Source: Thermosulfurimonas sp. (GTDB taxonomy: Bacteria; Desulfobacterota; Thermodesulfobacteria; Thermodesulfobacteriales; Thermodesulfobacteriaceae). Taken from it: a stretch of DNA of 20,360 nucleotides. The position numbers were made by a program, and so were the translations under genes. Below the pieces are notes generated by a model. That model was not told where the DNA came from and searched no databases. It saw only the letters and a program-made list of their open reading frames with translations. Of the stretch, positions 1 to 7,683 are shown one piece after another (within the stretch, counting starts at the first letter, position 1; each line of letters starts with the position of its first letter). Where the stretch lies: positions 1 to 20,360 of the forward strand of contig WFPH01000121.1 in NCBI GenBank assembly GCA_015487645.1. Reading direction: 5' to 3'.

Positions 1-1581
1 AGGGACTCGGTCTTTTCTCTTTCGGGAGTCAAAGACCTCAAGACCGGGGCTTTCTCTTTTAGGGGCACCGGGCGCGTTTCCCCGGAACTTTTGGCCTACT
101 TTTATGAGCGTTTTGGCTGGCCCGAGCGTTTCAGGCTTCGCGCCCCACTCCGGGTGAAGAACCTGGATCTCTCCCTCACCCCGGATGAGAACCTTCGTCT
201 CTCCCTTTCCCTGGTTTCTCCCAAAGGAGCCTCTCTTGAGGCTGAGGTCGAACGCGGGAAGACCTTGCTTCGCGTGCGCGGCGGGCGCTTGCTCTACCGG
301 GGACAAACCCTGCACTTCGCCTTTGAGCGGTTCCCGGAAGAGTACCGGATCTCCCTGAAGGGCGAGCTTTCTCCCCAGGTTCTTTCCGCTATCTTCGAGG
401 AAAATCCCGGCCTTGAAGGCTATTTCAAGGCCGATTTCGAGGCCGACTTTAACCTGGCGCGTCCCCTTCTCAGCCGCTTTCGCGGACGTCTTGAGGGGCG
501 GGATTTGACCCTTCCGGTAAAAGGAACCCCTCAGATTAAGAGATTCCGCCTACGAGGGGCCGGACGCACTTTTCACTTTGAAGAGCTGGTCGCAAGCTTA
601 GCGGGTTCGGATTTCGTGGCCTCTGGACGGCTAGAGGTGGTTCCCAAGAATTTCCGCCTTGAGGGCGCACTCCGTTCTCGGCTCATCGACCTCCCGGCCC
701 TCAAGTCCCAATTTTTTCAAAAGAAAAGTTTATCTTCAGGGAAAAAGTTTAAAGTGGTCGGGCATCTAGCGGTGAAGTGCCAGAAACTCCGGCTTACGGA
801 AAAGAGGAGTCTTGAAAACTTCCAGGGCGAGGTGTTCCTCTATCCCAAGGGGGGGCGGGTGGTAATCTCCGAGGCCCGCTTCTGTAGCCTGCCTCTGCAG
901 GGGGATTATCGTTTCGGCGAGCACCGGATCCTGAATCTCAACCTTTACGAACCCTCCGGTGACTTTACCGCCCTCTGGGCCTGCCTTTCTCCAAGGAAAG
1001 AGGTTCTCATCTCCGGTCCTTTCAGTCTGCGGGCGGATTTTCACCTCGGTGGAAAGAAGGATCTCTTTGAGGAGGGAAGGGGAACCTTCAGGCTGGAGTC
1101 GCCCTCGGGCGAGATTCACCGTTTCGGTCTGCTGGCCAAGATCTTCGGTTTTCTGAGCCCTATCGACCTCTTTAAAGGCCAGCTTCCTTCCCTTGAGGAG
1201 GAAGGTTTTCCCTATCGGGGGCTTTCGGTGGTGGGCAAGCTTTCTGGGCGCAAGTTTCATGTGGAGCAGGCCCGTCTGGAGGGCCCCGGCCTCAGGCTCT
1301 TTGCTTCGGGAGACGTCTTCCTGCCCGAGGGGCGCCTCGACCTTACGGTCCTGGCCTCGCCCTTTAAGACCGTGGATGCGATGGTGAGCCGGATTCCGGT
1401 GGTGGGGTTTGTCCTCACGGGCAAGAAAAAGATGCTGGTCTCTTTCCCTATCGGGGTGCGGGGCTCTTACCGCGATCCCACCATTATCCCTCTTGATCCC
1501 AAGGCCATCGGGCAGGGTGTTTTCGGTCTTTTCAAGCGGGTCTTTGAGCTTCCGGCGCAGATTGTGGCACCGAAGGATTAG
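1..1581 (+). CDS. AsmA-like protein, C-terminal part (5' end outside window)
   Basis: The frame is open from base 1 with no stop before TAG-terminated 1581, so the gene begins upstream and 526 residues are visible; the in-frame TTG at 91 is not the real start. The visible part is a long run of amphipathic beta strands with repeated short motifs of the type 'LEGxL', 'ASGRLEV' and 'LFASGDVFL'. Its C-terminal 170 or so residues resemble the AsmA_2 region: a 'LESPSGEIHRFGLLAKIFGFLS' type segment (quoted shortened: SGEIHRFGLLAKIFGF), then 'GLRLFASGDVFLPEGRLDL' and 'IPVVGFVLTGKKK'. AsmA/TamB/YhdP relatives are inner-membrane anchored periplasmic proteins that form grooves implicated in phospholipid delivery to the outer membrane. 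The N-terminal anchor is not in the window. No gene follows closely; the next starts 179 bases on with its own promoter candidate. The family call is fairly secure; which AsmA subfamily is not. Confidence 0.72.
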   Translation, partial: RDSVFSLSGVKDLKTGAFSFRGTGRVSPELLAYFYERFGWPERFRLRAPLRVKNLDLSLTPDENLRLSLSLVSPKGASLEAEVERGKTLLRVRGGRLLYRGQTLHFAFERFPEEYRISLKGELSPQVLSAIFEENPGLEGYFKADFEADFNLARPLLSRFRGRLEGRDLTLPVKGTPQIKRFRLRGAGRTFHFEELVASLAGSDFVASGRLEVVPKNFRLEGALRSRLIDLPALKSQFFQKKSLSSGKKFKVVGHLAVKCQKLRLTEKRSLENFQGEVFLYPKGGRVVISEARFCSLPLQGDYRFGEHRILNLNLYEPSGDFTALWACLSPRKEVLISGPFSLRADFHLGGKKDLFEEGRGTFRLESPSGEIHRFGLLAKIFGFLSPIDLFKGQLPSLEEEGFPYRGLSVVGKLSGRKFHVEQARLEGPGLRLFASGDVFLPEGRLDLTVLASPFKTVDAMVSRIPVVGFVLTGKKKMLVSFPIGVRGSYRDPTIIPLDPKAIGQGVFGLFKRVFELPAQIVAPKD

Positions 1582-1681
1582 ATTTTAAACGAAAGAGTGT
1601 GCTAAGATGCCTTTGATTCTTTTAATAAACAGTTGACGGCCTTCAAGGCAAATAATGACCTTGGTTCCCTAAAAATGGCCC

Positions 1682-1710
1682 TTTACATTTCTTGAACTTT
1701 GAAGTATTAA
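1682..1710 (+). promoter_or_regulatory. candidate sigma-70 type promoter for the DUF3373 gene
   Basis: A TTTACA box (1682-1687, five of six to TTGACA) is followed after 17 bases by TATTAA (1705-1710, four of six to TATAAT). This sits in the AT-rich 179-base gap between the AsmA-like gene and the next start at 1761. Transcription would begin near 1717, leaving a leader of roughly 45 bases. Box matching only; no experimental support. Confidence 0.4.
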
Positions 1711-1760
1711 GGTTGAAAGATCTAAAGGGGTAAAAAACTACGCTTTAAGGAGGTGTGGGC

Positions 1761-3437
1761 ATGAAACGGTGGTTGGGTTTGGTATTGGCGTTTCTTTTGA
1801 TGGTGCCCGGAGGGCTTCTGGCCTACACCGGGGCCTCTCAGGACGAACTCCTGCAGAGGATCCAGCAGCTCGAGAAGGAGCTCCAGGCGCTTAAGAAGCA
1901 GCTTGAGGCCGTCAAAGAGGCCCAGGAGGAGACCTCCGACACCGTGGACGAGATGAGCGACCTGGTGGACAAGTTCAAGGACAACATGGGCAAGTTCCAG
2001 ATCTGGGGCGATATTCGCACTAGGATTGATTCTACCCGGGCCTATGTGCCGGAGAGTTACTGGAATTATTTTGATGGATTTCATTATTCAACTAACTATC
2101 ATCGTATTGTTCCGGTATGGGATTATACTAATCCTGACCATGCCAAATGGGCTAAAGGACACAAGGAGAATGATACGGTTTGGACCAACCGGATGCGGAT
2201 CAACTTTAAGGTCAATCCCACGGAGAATGTAAATGTCAAGGTGCGTCTGGCCTACTATAAGATCTGGGGTATGTCCGATGACTATGTGTCTCCTGAGATC
2301 TTTCCTGGCATGAGCAACAATTTTAGCTTCGGTGTACGGCCCTCCGACAGCCGCCTCTATGTGGATCGGGCCTACTTCAACTGGGTGAATGTGGGCGGTT
2401 ACCCCATCTGGATCTCCTTTGGCCGCCGGCCCACCACCCACGGTTCTCCGCAGCACCTGCGCGAGGGGCTCGACAAGAAGGAGGCTTCTCCCTCTGGTAT
2501 CAACATTGATATTCCCTTCGATGGGGCCACCATCGGGTTCCAGTATCGCTGGCCCTGGCCCGGGCGCATTCGCTTCTGTTACGGGCGCGGTTTCGAGTCC
2601 GGTTTCAAGATGCCTATCGATCGGGCCAAGGACGATGTGGACTTCTACGGCTTCGTGTGGGATGTGCTGGATGACCCCGACCGCAACATGATGCTCATCG
2701 TGCAGGCCTTCAAGGCCGAGGGTGTGATGGACTTCCCGGAGGGCACCTGGTTTATGTCCAAGATTGGTCCCATGCATGTGACCACTACAAATAATCTTGG
2801 TGATATTTATGAAATTGGAGCAACCTGGATTCACAAGGTGGACATCCCTTATGTGGGACTTGAAGGGGTAGATTATTTCGTGTCGGTGGGACTCTCCATT
2901 ACGGATCCGGATAAAGTAGGTATGATGCCTTATGATATGTGGAATGGAACTGCTTACGTGCCATATAAGATGTATTACACCCTCTTGGGAGGTTTTGCTA
3001 ACAGTGCCGATCAGATAGATACCGATACTCATACTGGCTGGGCAGTCTATGTTGGTGCGCGTATTCCGCTGCCCTGGGTACCGGGTGCCAAACTCGGTCT
3101 GGAGTATAACTACGGCTCCAAGTGGTGGATGCCCTTTATGGTGGCCACCGACGATGTTTACATCAACAAGCTGGCTACCCGCGGGCACGTGGCCGAGGTC
3201 TACTGGATTCAGGATCTCCCGGCCGGCGAGGCTCTTTCCAAGTACGCCAAGGTCTTCCTGCGCCTTGGCTTCCAGTACTTCTGGTTCAACTATAGTGGAA
3301 GCGGTATGTGGTTGGGCGAGCCGCACGAAATTAATGAGTTGGATGATATAACCCCAATGGGGGCTGCTAATCCCCAGATGTTTATGCCCATCGACCACAT
3401 GTACAACCTCTACGCCTCCTTTGAGGTCTACTTCTAA
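1761..3437 (+). CDS. DUF3373-family outer-membrane beta-barrel protein
   Basis: The ATG at 1761 is preceded by AAGGAGG (1747-1753) at a 7-base spacing; an in-frame GTG at 1755 is too close to it. The 558-residue product has a signal peptide (residues 1-21, Lys/Arg then a Leu/Val/Phe core), a heptad coiled coil rich in Gln, Glu and Leu (about 25-75), and then many aromatic beta strands ending in Phe, as outer-membrane barrel proteins do. The layout and the segments 'RMRINFKVNPTENVNVKVRL', 'FGRRPTTHGSPQHLREG' and 'FYGFVWDVLDDPDRN' match what I recall of DUF3373 proteins, a porin-like family of uncharacterised function common in thermophilic sulfur-metabolising bacteria. It appears to be monocistronic, with a promoter candidate before it and a strong terminator after it. 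Composition is mosaic: AT-rich stretches (about 2020-2240, 2780-3050, 3290-3360) alternate with GC-rich ones. Substrate unknown. Confidence 0.75.
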   Translation: MKRWLGLVLAFLLMVPGGLLAYTGASQDELLQRIQQLEKELQALKKQLEAVKEAQEETSDTVDEMSDLVDKFKDNMGKFQIWGDIRTRIDSTRAYVPESYWNYFDGFHYSTNYHRIVPVWDYTNPDHAKWAKGHKENDTVWTNRMRINFKVNPTENVNVKVRLAYYKIWGMSDDYVSPEIFPGMSNNFSFGVRPSDSRLYVDRAYFNWVNVGGYPIWISFGRRPTTHGSPQHLREGLDKKEASPSGINIDIPFDGATIGFQYRWPWPGRIRFCYGRGFESGFKMPIDRAKDDVDFYGFVWDVLDDPDRNMMLIVQAFKAEGVMDFPEGTWFMSKIGPMHVTTTNNLGDIYEIGATWIHKVDIPYVGLEGVDYFVSVGLSITDPDKVGMMPYDMWNGTAYVPYKMYYTLLGGFANSADQIDTDTHTGWAVYVGARIPLPWVPGAKLGLEYNYGSKWWMPFMVATDDVYINKLATRGHVAEVYWIQDLPAGEALSKYAKVFLRLGFQYFWFNYSGSGMWLGEPHEINELDDITPMGAANPQMFMPIDHMYNLYASFEVYF

Positions 3438-3462
3438 GCGTTTTCTCGCTGCGACCATCCGG

Positions 3463-3493
3463 GGCGGGGGGCCTCCACCCCCGCCTTTTTTTT
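3463..3493 (+). terminator. intrinsic terminator after the DUF3373 gene
   Basis: An 8-bp perfect GC stem (GGCGGGGG at 3463-3470 with CCCCCGCC at 3478-3485) encloses the 7-base loop GCCTCCA and is followed directly by eight T residues (3486-3493). It lies 25 bases past the stop codon at 3437. This is a textbook rho-independent terminator. Confidence 0.92.
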
Positions 3494-3531
3494 ATTCCCC
3501 CTCCCTCCGGGGCTAGGGGAGGGGTTCCTGT

Positions 3532-3557
3532 TTGTCTTTTCCGGAACGAAGTATAAA
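3532..3557 (+). promoter_or_regulatory. possible promoter for the coiled-coil nuclease-like gene
   Basis: A good -10 like box TATAAA (3552-3557, inside TATAAAAT) lies 49 bases before the ATG at 3607. The only -35 like sequence is TTGTCT (3532-3537), at 14 bases, which is shorter than the usual 16-18. A promoter is expected here because a strong terminator precedes the gene, but the boxes are weak. Confidence 0.25.
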
Positions 3558-3606
3558 ATGGGAAAAGAACAGACGATTCAAGTCTGAGAGGAAAGAGGCG
3601 AGAAAG

Positions 3607-4248
3607 ATGGCTCTGGTGCACCTCATCCGAAAGCTTGAGAGTGTGGATCCCTCCCTGAGGGAGGTCCTTTACGGCATTCTTGAGGAGATGGAGAGGCAGA
3701 ATGCGCGTCTTGAGGAGCTCTATGTCTCGCGCCTTGAGTTTGAGGAGTTAAAAAAGGCGGTCCGGGAGCTGGCTGAGAAAGTGGCTGAGCTAGCGGAGGC
3801 GCAGAGGCGCACGGAGGAGGAGTTAAGAAAGCTGGCTGCAGACCATGCGGAGACCCGCCGACGGCTTGAGGGGCTTTCGGATACGGTAGGCTACAGCCTG
3901 GAGAATGCAGCCTATCGGGCTCTTCCGGCTATTCTTAGGGAGCACGGTCTTGAAGTTGAAGGACGCCTTATCAGGAAATATGTGAAGGTGGGTCGGGTTT
4001 TCCGGCAGATAAACGTTTACGGCTATGCCCGGAAAAATGGTGAGCGTTTCCTTATTGTGGGGGAGGTTAAGACGCGGCCCTCAAAGAAGGAGATCGACCG
4101 TTTCGAGAAGCTGGCCGACGCTCTGGCCCGCAAGGAAGGGCTTCCCGTCTTTCGGCTTTTTGTGGCCCACGACTTTCCCCCGGACATCGAAGAATTTCTC
4201 CGCTCCCGCGACATCCTTCCGGTCTGGTCCTACGAATTCGAGAGCTAA
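3607..4248 (+). CDS. coiled-coil protein with PD-(D/E)XK nuclease-like C-terminal domain
   Basis: The start is taken as ATG 3607, the first ATG in frame; an upstream TTG at 3532 lies before the candidate -10 box. The 213-residue product has a charged helical N-terminal half (about residues 20-95, heptads of Leu/Glu/Arg with 'LAEKVAELAEAQRRTEEELRK' type repeats, cut here as KVAELAEAQRRTEEELRK). A compact alpha/beta domain follows (about 100-213). That domain holds 'QINVYGYA' and then 'LIVGEVKTRPSKKEID', the beta-hairpin plus E-x-K arrangement of restriction-endonuclease-fold proteins such as those annotated DUF3782 or 'chordopoxvirus fusion-like' in thermophiles. The usual Asp of the first strand is Asn here. 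No signal peptide, so cytoplasmic. The family is widespread but its function is undetermined; nuclease activity is not established. Its stop TAA (4246-4248) overlaps the stop of convergent purL. Confidence 0.65.
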   Translation: MALVHLIRKLESVDPSLREVLYGILEEMERQNARLEELYVSRLEFEELKKAVRELAEKVAELAEAQRRTEEELRKLAADHAETRRRLEGLSDTVGYSLENAAYRALPAILREHGLEVEGRLIRKYVKVGRVFRQINVYGYARKNGERFLIVGEVKTRPSKKEIDRFEKLADALARKEGLPVFRLFVAHDFPPDIEEFLRSRDILPVWSYEFES

Positions 4249-7200
4249 AGCTCCGCCAGCGGGGCCTTCCAGGCGGCCTTAAGTTCGGAGAGCGGTTCCT
4301 TCACCAGGTCGCGGCCCAGGCCGTCCCGGATGATGAGTTCCGGTTCCGCGATGACCTCTCCGATGAGGGCGCACACGGTGCCCTCCATGAGTTTCTCGAA
4401 GTCCCGCTGGCGGTCGCGCGGCACGGTCACCAGGATACGGCTTGCGGACTCGGAAAAGAGGATAAAATCCGGCCGGCCGCAACCCTCATAGGGTACCGCC
4501 GAAAGATCCACAAAAAGCCCATAGCCCCCGGCGAAGGCCTTCTCCGCCAGGGCCACGGCCAGGCCCCCGTCCGAGGCGTCATGCGCCGAGGAGACCAGAC
4601 CGTAGTAAATAGCATCGCGCAGCCTGAGGTATCGGGTCCGTGCTTTATGAGCGTCAACCCTCGGCACCGAGGCCCCCACAAAGCCCCGGCTGGCATAGTA
4701 CTCCGAGCCTCCGAGTTCATCCCGCGTCATCCCTAAGATGTAAAGGAGATCCCCCGGACGCTTGACGTCCATGGTGCAGGCCCGCGTGACATCCGGCACC
4801 CGGGCCACCACCGAAAAGAGAAGAGTCGGGGGAACCGAGATCTTGAGGCTTCCGTCGGGAAGGATTACTCCCACCCCGTAAGGATTTTCCCCCTTCGGGT
4901 CAAGCCCCAAGGCCATGAGGTAGTCGTTTTTCATGGAGTCCTTCCCCGAGATGCAGGGGACCCCGTAAGCCAAGGTAAAATCGTGCACGGCCTTTGCGGC
5001 TCGCACAAGCTGGGCCAGCTTAAAGCGCCCATCGGGCGTCTTTTCGCTTTCAATGGGGTCGCACCAGCAGAAGTTATCCAGACCGGCCATGTGCTCAAGG
5101 TCTCCTCCCACGCAGACCGCGTTCCGGATGGCCTCGTCGATGGCGTTGGCCGCCATGAAGTAGGTGTCTATGTCCGAGAACTTGGGGCAGATTCCGTGGG
5201 CCACGGCGATGCCGTCCGGGCGCGAGAGATCCGGTCGGAGAACCGCGGCATCGCTCGGACCGTCGTCCTGGACTCCGGTCAAAGGTTTGACAACGCTTCC
5301 GCCCTGGACCTCGTGATCATACTGCCGCACTACGTATTCCTTGGAACATACGTTGAGGCGGGAGAGCATCTCCTTGAGCACGGCCCCCAGGTCCTCGGGC
5401 TCGGGAAGGTCGGGTTCCTCGTGCTTAGGAGGGCTCCATTCGGCGAAAAGCTCCATCTGAGGCACGCCTTCGTGGAGGAACTTAAGGGGAATGAGCCCCA
5501 CGGTGCGCCCCTCGTAGCGGAGGTGGAAATATCCGGAATCCGTGAAGCGCCCAACCACCGTGGCCTCAACGTCCATCTTCCGGGCAAGCTCAAGGAAACG
5601 GTCGATCTTCTCCGGGGGCACGGCCACGGTCATGCGTTCCTGGCTTTCGGAAAGAAGGATCTCCCAGGGCTTGAGGCCCGGATACTTGAGAGGGGGTTTT
5701 TCCAGGTCAAGCTCCGCTCCGCCGGCCTCCCGGGCCATCTCGCCCACCGAGGAGGAGAGTCCCCCGGCCCCGTTGTCCGTGATGGAGGTGTAGAGGCACT
5801 CGTCCCGGGCGCGGAGCAGAAAATCGGTCATCTTTTTCTGGGTTATGGGGTCTCCGATCTGGACCGCGGTGGCCGGGCTTCCCTCGTGCAGGGCCTCGGA
5901 GGAGAAGGTGGCCCCGTGGATACCGTCCTTTCCGATCCTTCCCCCCACCATCACCACTAAGTCCCCGGGCCGGGCCCCCTTCTTCCAGGAGGGCTCGCCG
6001 CAGACCTCAAGAGGAAGGATCCCTCCGGTTCCGCAGTAGACCAGTGGTTTGCCGAGATAGCGGGGATCAAACACGATGGAGCCGTTTACCGTGGGGATTC
6101 CGCTCTGGTTTCCGCCGTGCTCCACCCCCTCGCGCACCCCTTCAAAGATCCGCCGGGGATGAAGTAGCCGGGGCGGGAGGGGTTTGTCCCAGTTCGGCGG
6201 AGCAAAGCAGAAGACATCGGTGTTGAAGATGAGAAGGGCACCCTTTCCGGTTCCGAAGGGATCCCGGTTCACCCCTACGATCCCGGTGAGAGCCCCGCCG
6301 TAAGGGTCAAGCGCCGAGGGGCTGTTGTGGGTCTCCACCTTGAAGGCCAGGGCCCAGGCCTCGTTCAGTTTGATGACTCCGGCATTGTCCACGAAAACCG
6401 AAAGGCAAAAGTCCCGCTCCCCGAGCCTTTCCCGGATCTTTTCCGTGGCCCCCCGGATGTAGGTCTTGAAGATGCTGTCCACGGTGAACTCTTCGCCGGT
6501 CTCAAGGTCGCGATAGTGGATACGGGCGTTAAAGATCTTGTGTTTGCAGTGTTCGGACCAGGTCTGGGCCAGACACTCAAGTTCCACATCCGTGATCTCC
6601 GGGCCGAGTCCGTATTTTCTACGCTCGACCACGAAGTCCTGGCGGGCAAAGTAATCCCTGATGGTCTGCATCTCTTCGAGCGAAAGCGCCAGCAGCCTTT
6701 CGCGGGAGAGACGCGCAAGCTCCTCATCCGAGAGACAGGAAAGGTCAAAGGTCTCCACCGTGGCCTCGGTGGTTTCTGTAACCCGCGGGGCCGGATAGGC
6801 GAGCCCTTGGGCCTCATAGTCTTTCCGAGAGATGATCCACCAGCGCTCGATGAGTTCGTTGGCCAGAAGTTCCCGGGCGAGCCGCTCAAGGTCCTCCCGC
6901 GAGAGCCGCCCCTTTATGAGATACTGTATGGCGGAATAGACTCCTTCGCAGGAGGGATCAAGCGGGCGCTCAAGGAGAAGCTCTAGGGCCTCGGCCGCCA
7001 CTCGGCCCTCGTTGTCCGTAACCCCGGGCCTGAACCCCACCTCAATCACCCAGTCGTAGTCCAACCCAAGGGCCGGGGCGAGGGGTTTTTCTAGGGAGAA
7101 GACCTGGATGACCGGATCGCAGAGGGCCTCGCGGGCGAATCCCTCAAGGATTTCGGGGGAAAATTCCCCCTCCACCAGATAGACCCTTACCGTGCGCACG

Positions 7201-7307
7201 TCCTCCACCGGAAGCCCTAAAAACTCCCGCGCCCGGCGGAGGACCTTCTCTCCCCGGGCGTCCCGGAGTCCGGGTTTAAAAGCCACCTCAAGGCGGGAAA
7301 TCCTCAC
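4245..7307 (-). CDS. purL: phosphoribosylformylglycinamidine synthase, PurS-PurL type without glutaminase domain
   Basis: FGAM synthase catalyses ATP-dependent amidation of FGAR in purine synthesis, in the cytoplasm. The start is GTG 7307, with a GGAGGGG ribosome site ending 5 bases before it. Of 1020 residues, 1-80 and 84-165 look like two tandem PurS-like modules (each with a 'KPGxxDxxG'/'RPGVTDNEG' turn and a late 'DPVIQVF'/'NELIERW' strand). The synthase core follows: SEHCKHK (251-257), KVETHNSPSALDPYGGA (323-339), GDPITQKKM, DNGAGGLSS (511-519), SESQERM (553-559), GKDSMKND (788-795) and AHDASDGG (908-915). It ends about 60 residues after the last core strand, so the C-terminal class-I glutaminase of the roughly 1300-residue E. 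coli enzyme is absent; a separate PurQ should be encoded elsewhere. It is the last gene of the minus-strand run, 16 bases after the MNT gene. Its stop (TAG, 4247-4245) overlaps a convergent stop. Confidence 0.95.
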   Translation of the reverse strand: MRISRLEVAFKPGLRDARGEKVLRRAREFLGLPVEDVRTVRVYLVEGEFSPEILEGFAREALCDPVIQVFSLEKPLAPALGLDYDWVIEVGFRPGVTDNEGRVAAEALELLLERPLDPSCEGVYSAIQYLIKGRLSREDLERLARELLANELIERWWIISRKDYEAQGLAYPAPRVTETTEATVETFDLSCLSDEELARLSRERLLALSLEEMQTIRDYFARQDFVVERRKYGLGPEITDVELECLAQTWSEHCKHKIFNARIHYRDLETGEEFTVDSIFKTYIRGATEKIRERLGERDFCLSVFVDNAGVIKLNEAWALAFKVETHNSPSALDPYGGALTGIVGVNRDPFGTGKGALLIFNTDVFCFAPPNWDKPLPPRLLHPRRIFEGVREGVEHGGNQSGIPTVNGSIVFDPRYLGKPLVYCGTGGILPLEVCGEPSWKKGARPGDLVVMVGGRIGKDGIHGATFSSEALHEGSPATAVQIGDPITQKKMTDFLLRARDECLYTSITDNGAGGLSSSVGEMAREAGGAELDLEKPPLKYPGLKPWEILLSESQERMTVAVPPEKIDRFLELARKMDVEATVVGRFTDSGYFHLRYEGRTVGLIPLKFLHEGVPQMELFAEWSPPKHEEPDLPEPEDLGAVLKEMLSRLNVCSKEYVVRQYDHEVQGGSVVKPLTGVQDDGPSDAAVLRPDLSRPDGIAVAHGICPKFSDIDTYFMAANAIDEAIRNAVCVGGDLEHMAGLDNFCWCDPIESEKTPDGRFKLAQLVRAAKAVHDFTLAYGVPCISGKDSMKNDYLMALGLDPKGENPYGVGVILPDGSLKISVPPTLLFSVVARVPDVTRACTMDVKRPGDLLYILGMTRDELGGSEYYASRGFVGASVPRVDAHKARTRYLRLRDAIYYGLVSSAHDASDGGLAVALAEKAFAGGYGLFVDLSAVPYEGCGRPDFILFSESASRILVTVPRDRQRDFEKLMEGTVCALIGEVIAEPELIIRDGLGRDLVKEPLSELKAAWKAPLAEL

Positions 7308-7323
7308 CTAAGCCCCTCCCTCC

Positions 7324-7683
7324 TTAAGACTTTACTTCGTGCCAGCGATCCACGAAACGACTATACCAGTTTTTGAAAAGTTCGGAATCCGCAAAGTGAA
7401 ACTCAAAGGGGTGGAAGGGATGGCGCTTGCGGAATTCCGAAAACCAGAGCCGTCTTATGCGGGAAAGATTTTCTCTCTCGGGAACGAGGATCAGGACATC
7501 GATGTCCGAGAGCGCCGGATGAGCCTTTCCCGAAACGATGGAGCCGAAGACCAGAAGCCTTACCGAGGGATGGCCCGATTCCTTCCAGGAGCGCAAAAAT
7601 TCCCGCAAGATATCCTCCCAGCTTTCGAAATAGGGCCGGAGTTCCTCAACGGTCTCAAGATAAGGATCAAGATTGAGTTCCAC
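7324..7683 (-). CDS. MNT-type nucleotidyltransferase (HEPN partner)
   Basis: A 119-residue protein of the minimal nucleotidyltransferase family (PF01909-like). The core motif is visible: G47-S48, then S59-D60-I61-D62 followed by the hydrophobic strand VLIL, which is the GSx(n)DxD signature that binds magnesium-NTP. Glu94 in 'HPFEFHFAD' is the likely third carboxylate. The start is GTG 7683, lying 17 bases inside the end of the upstream HEPN gene, so the two are translationally coupled. Known MNT partners of HEPN proteins act as antitoxins, in some cases by nucleotidylating the HEPN toxin. Whether this pair does so is unknown; the catalytic residues look intact. It lies 16 bases upstream of purL. 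Confidence 0.82.
   Translation of the reverse strand: MELNLDPYLETVEELRPYFESWEDILREFLRSWKESGHPSVRLLVFGSIVSGKAHPALSDIDVLILVPERENLSRIRRLWFSEFRKRHPFHPFEFHFADSELFKNWYSRFVDRWHEVKS

Noticed and set aside
1633..1658. TTGACG with AT-rich bases as an alternative promoter before the DUF3373 gene
   Set aside because: The nearest -10 like sequence is at 12-14 bases, too close; the 1682/1705 pair is better spaced.
2088..3458. Long open frame (456 codons) on the minus strand opposite the DUF3373 gene
   Set aside because: It mirrors the coding strand of a protein with a signal peptide, ribosome site and terminator, lacks domain-like patterns, is full of His/Ile/Val repeats typical of reverse frames, and its start has no ribosome site.
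3496..3525. Second inverted repeat (CCCCTCCCT with AGGGGAGGGG) after the DUF3373 terminator
   Set aside because: The arms need a bulge and no immediate T-run follows; the upstream hairpin with eight T residues already explains termination.
4983..5960. Open frame of 325 codons on the plus strand inside purL
   Set aside because: It is antisense to the conserved PurL core, has no recognisable motif, and reflects the GC-rich third positions of purL.
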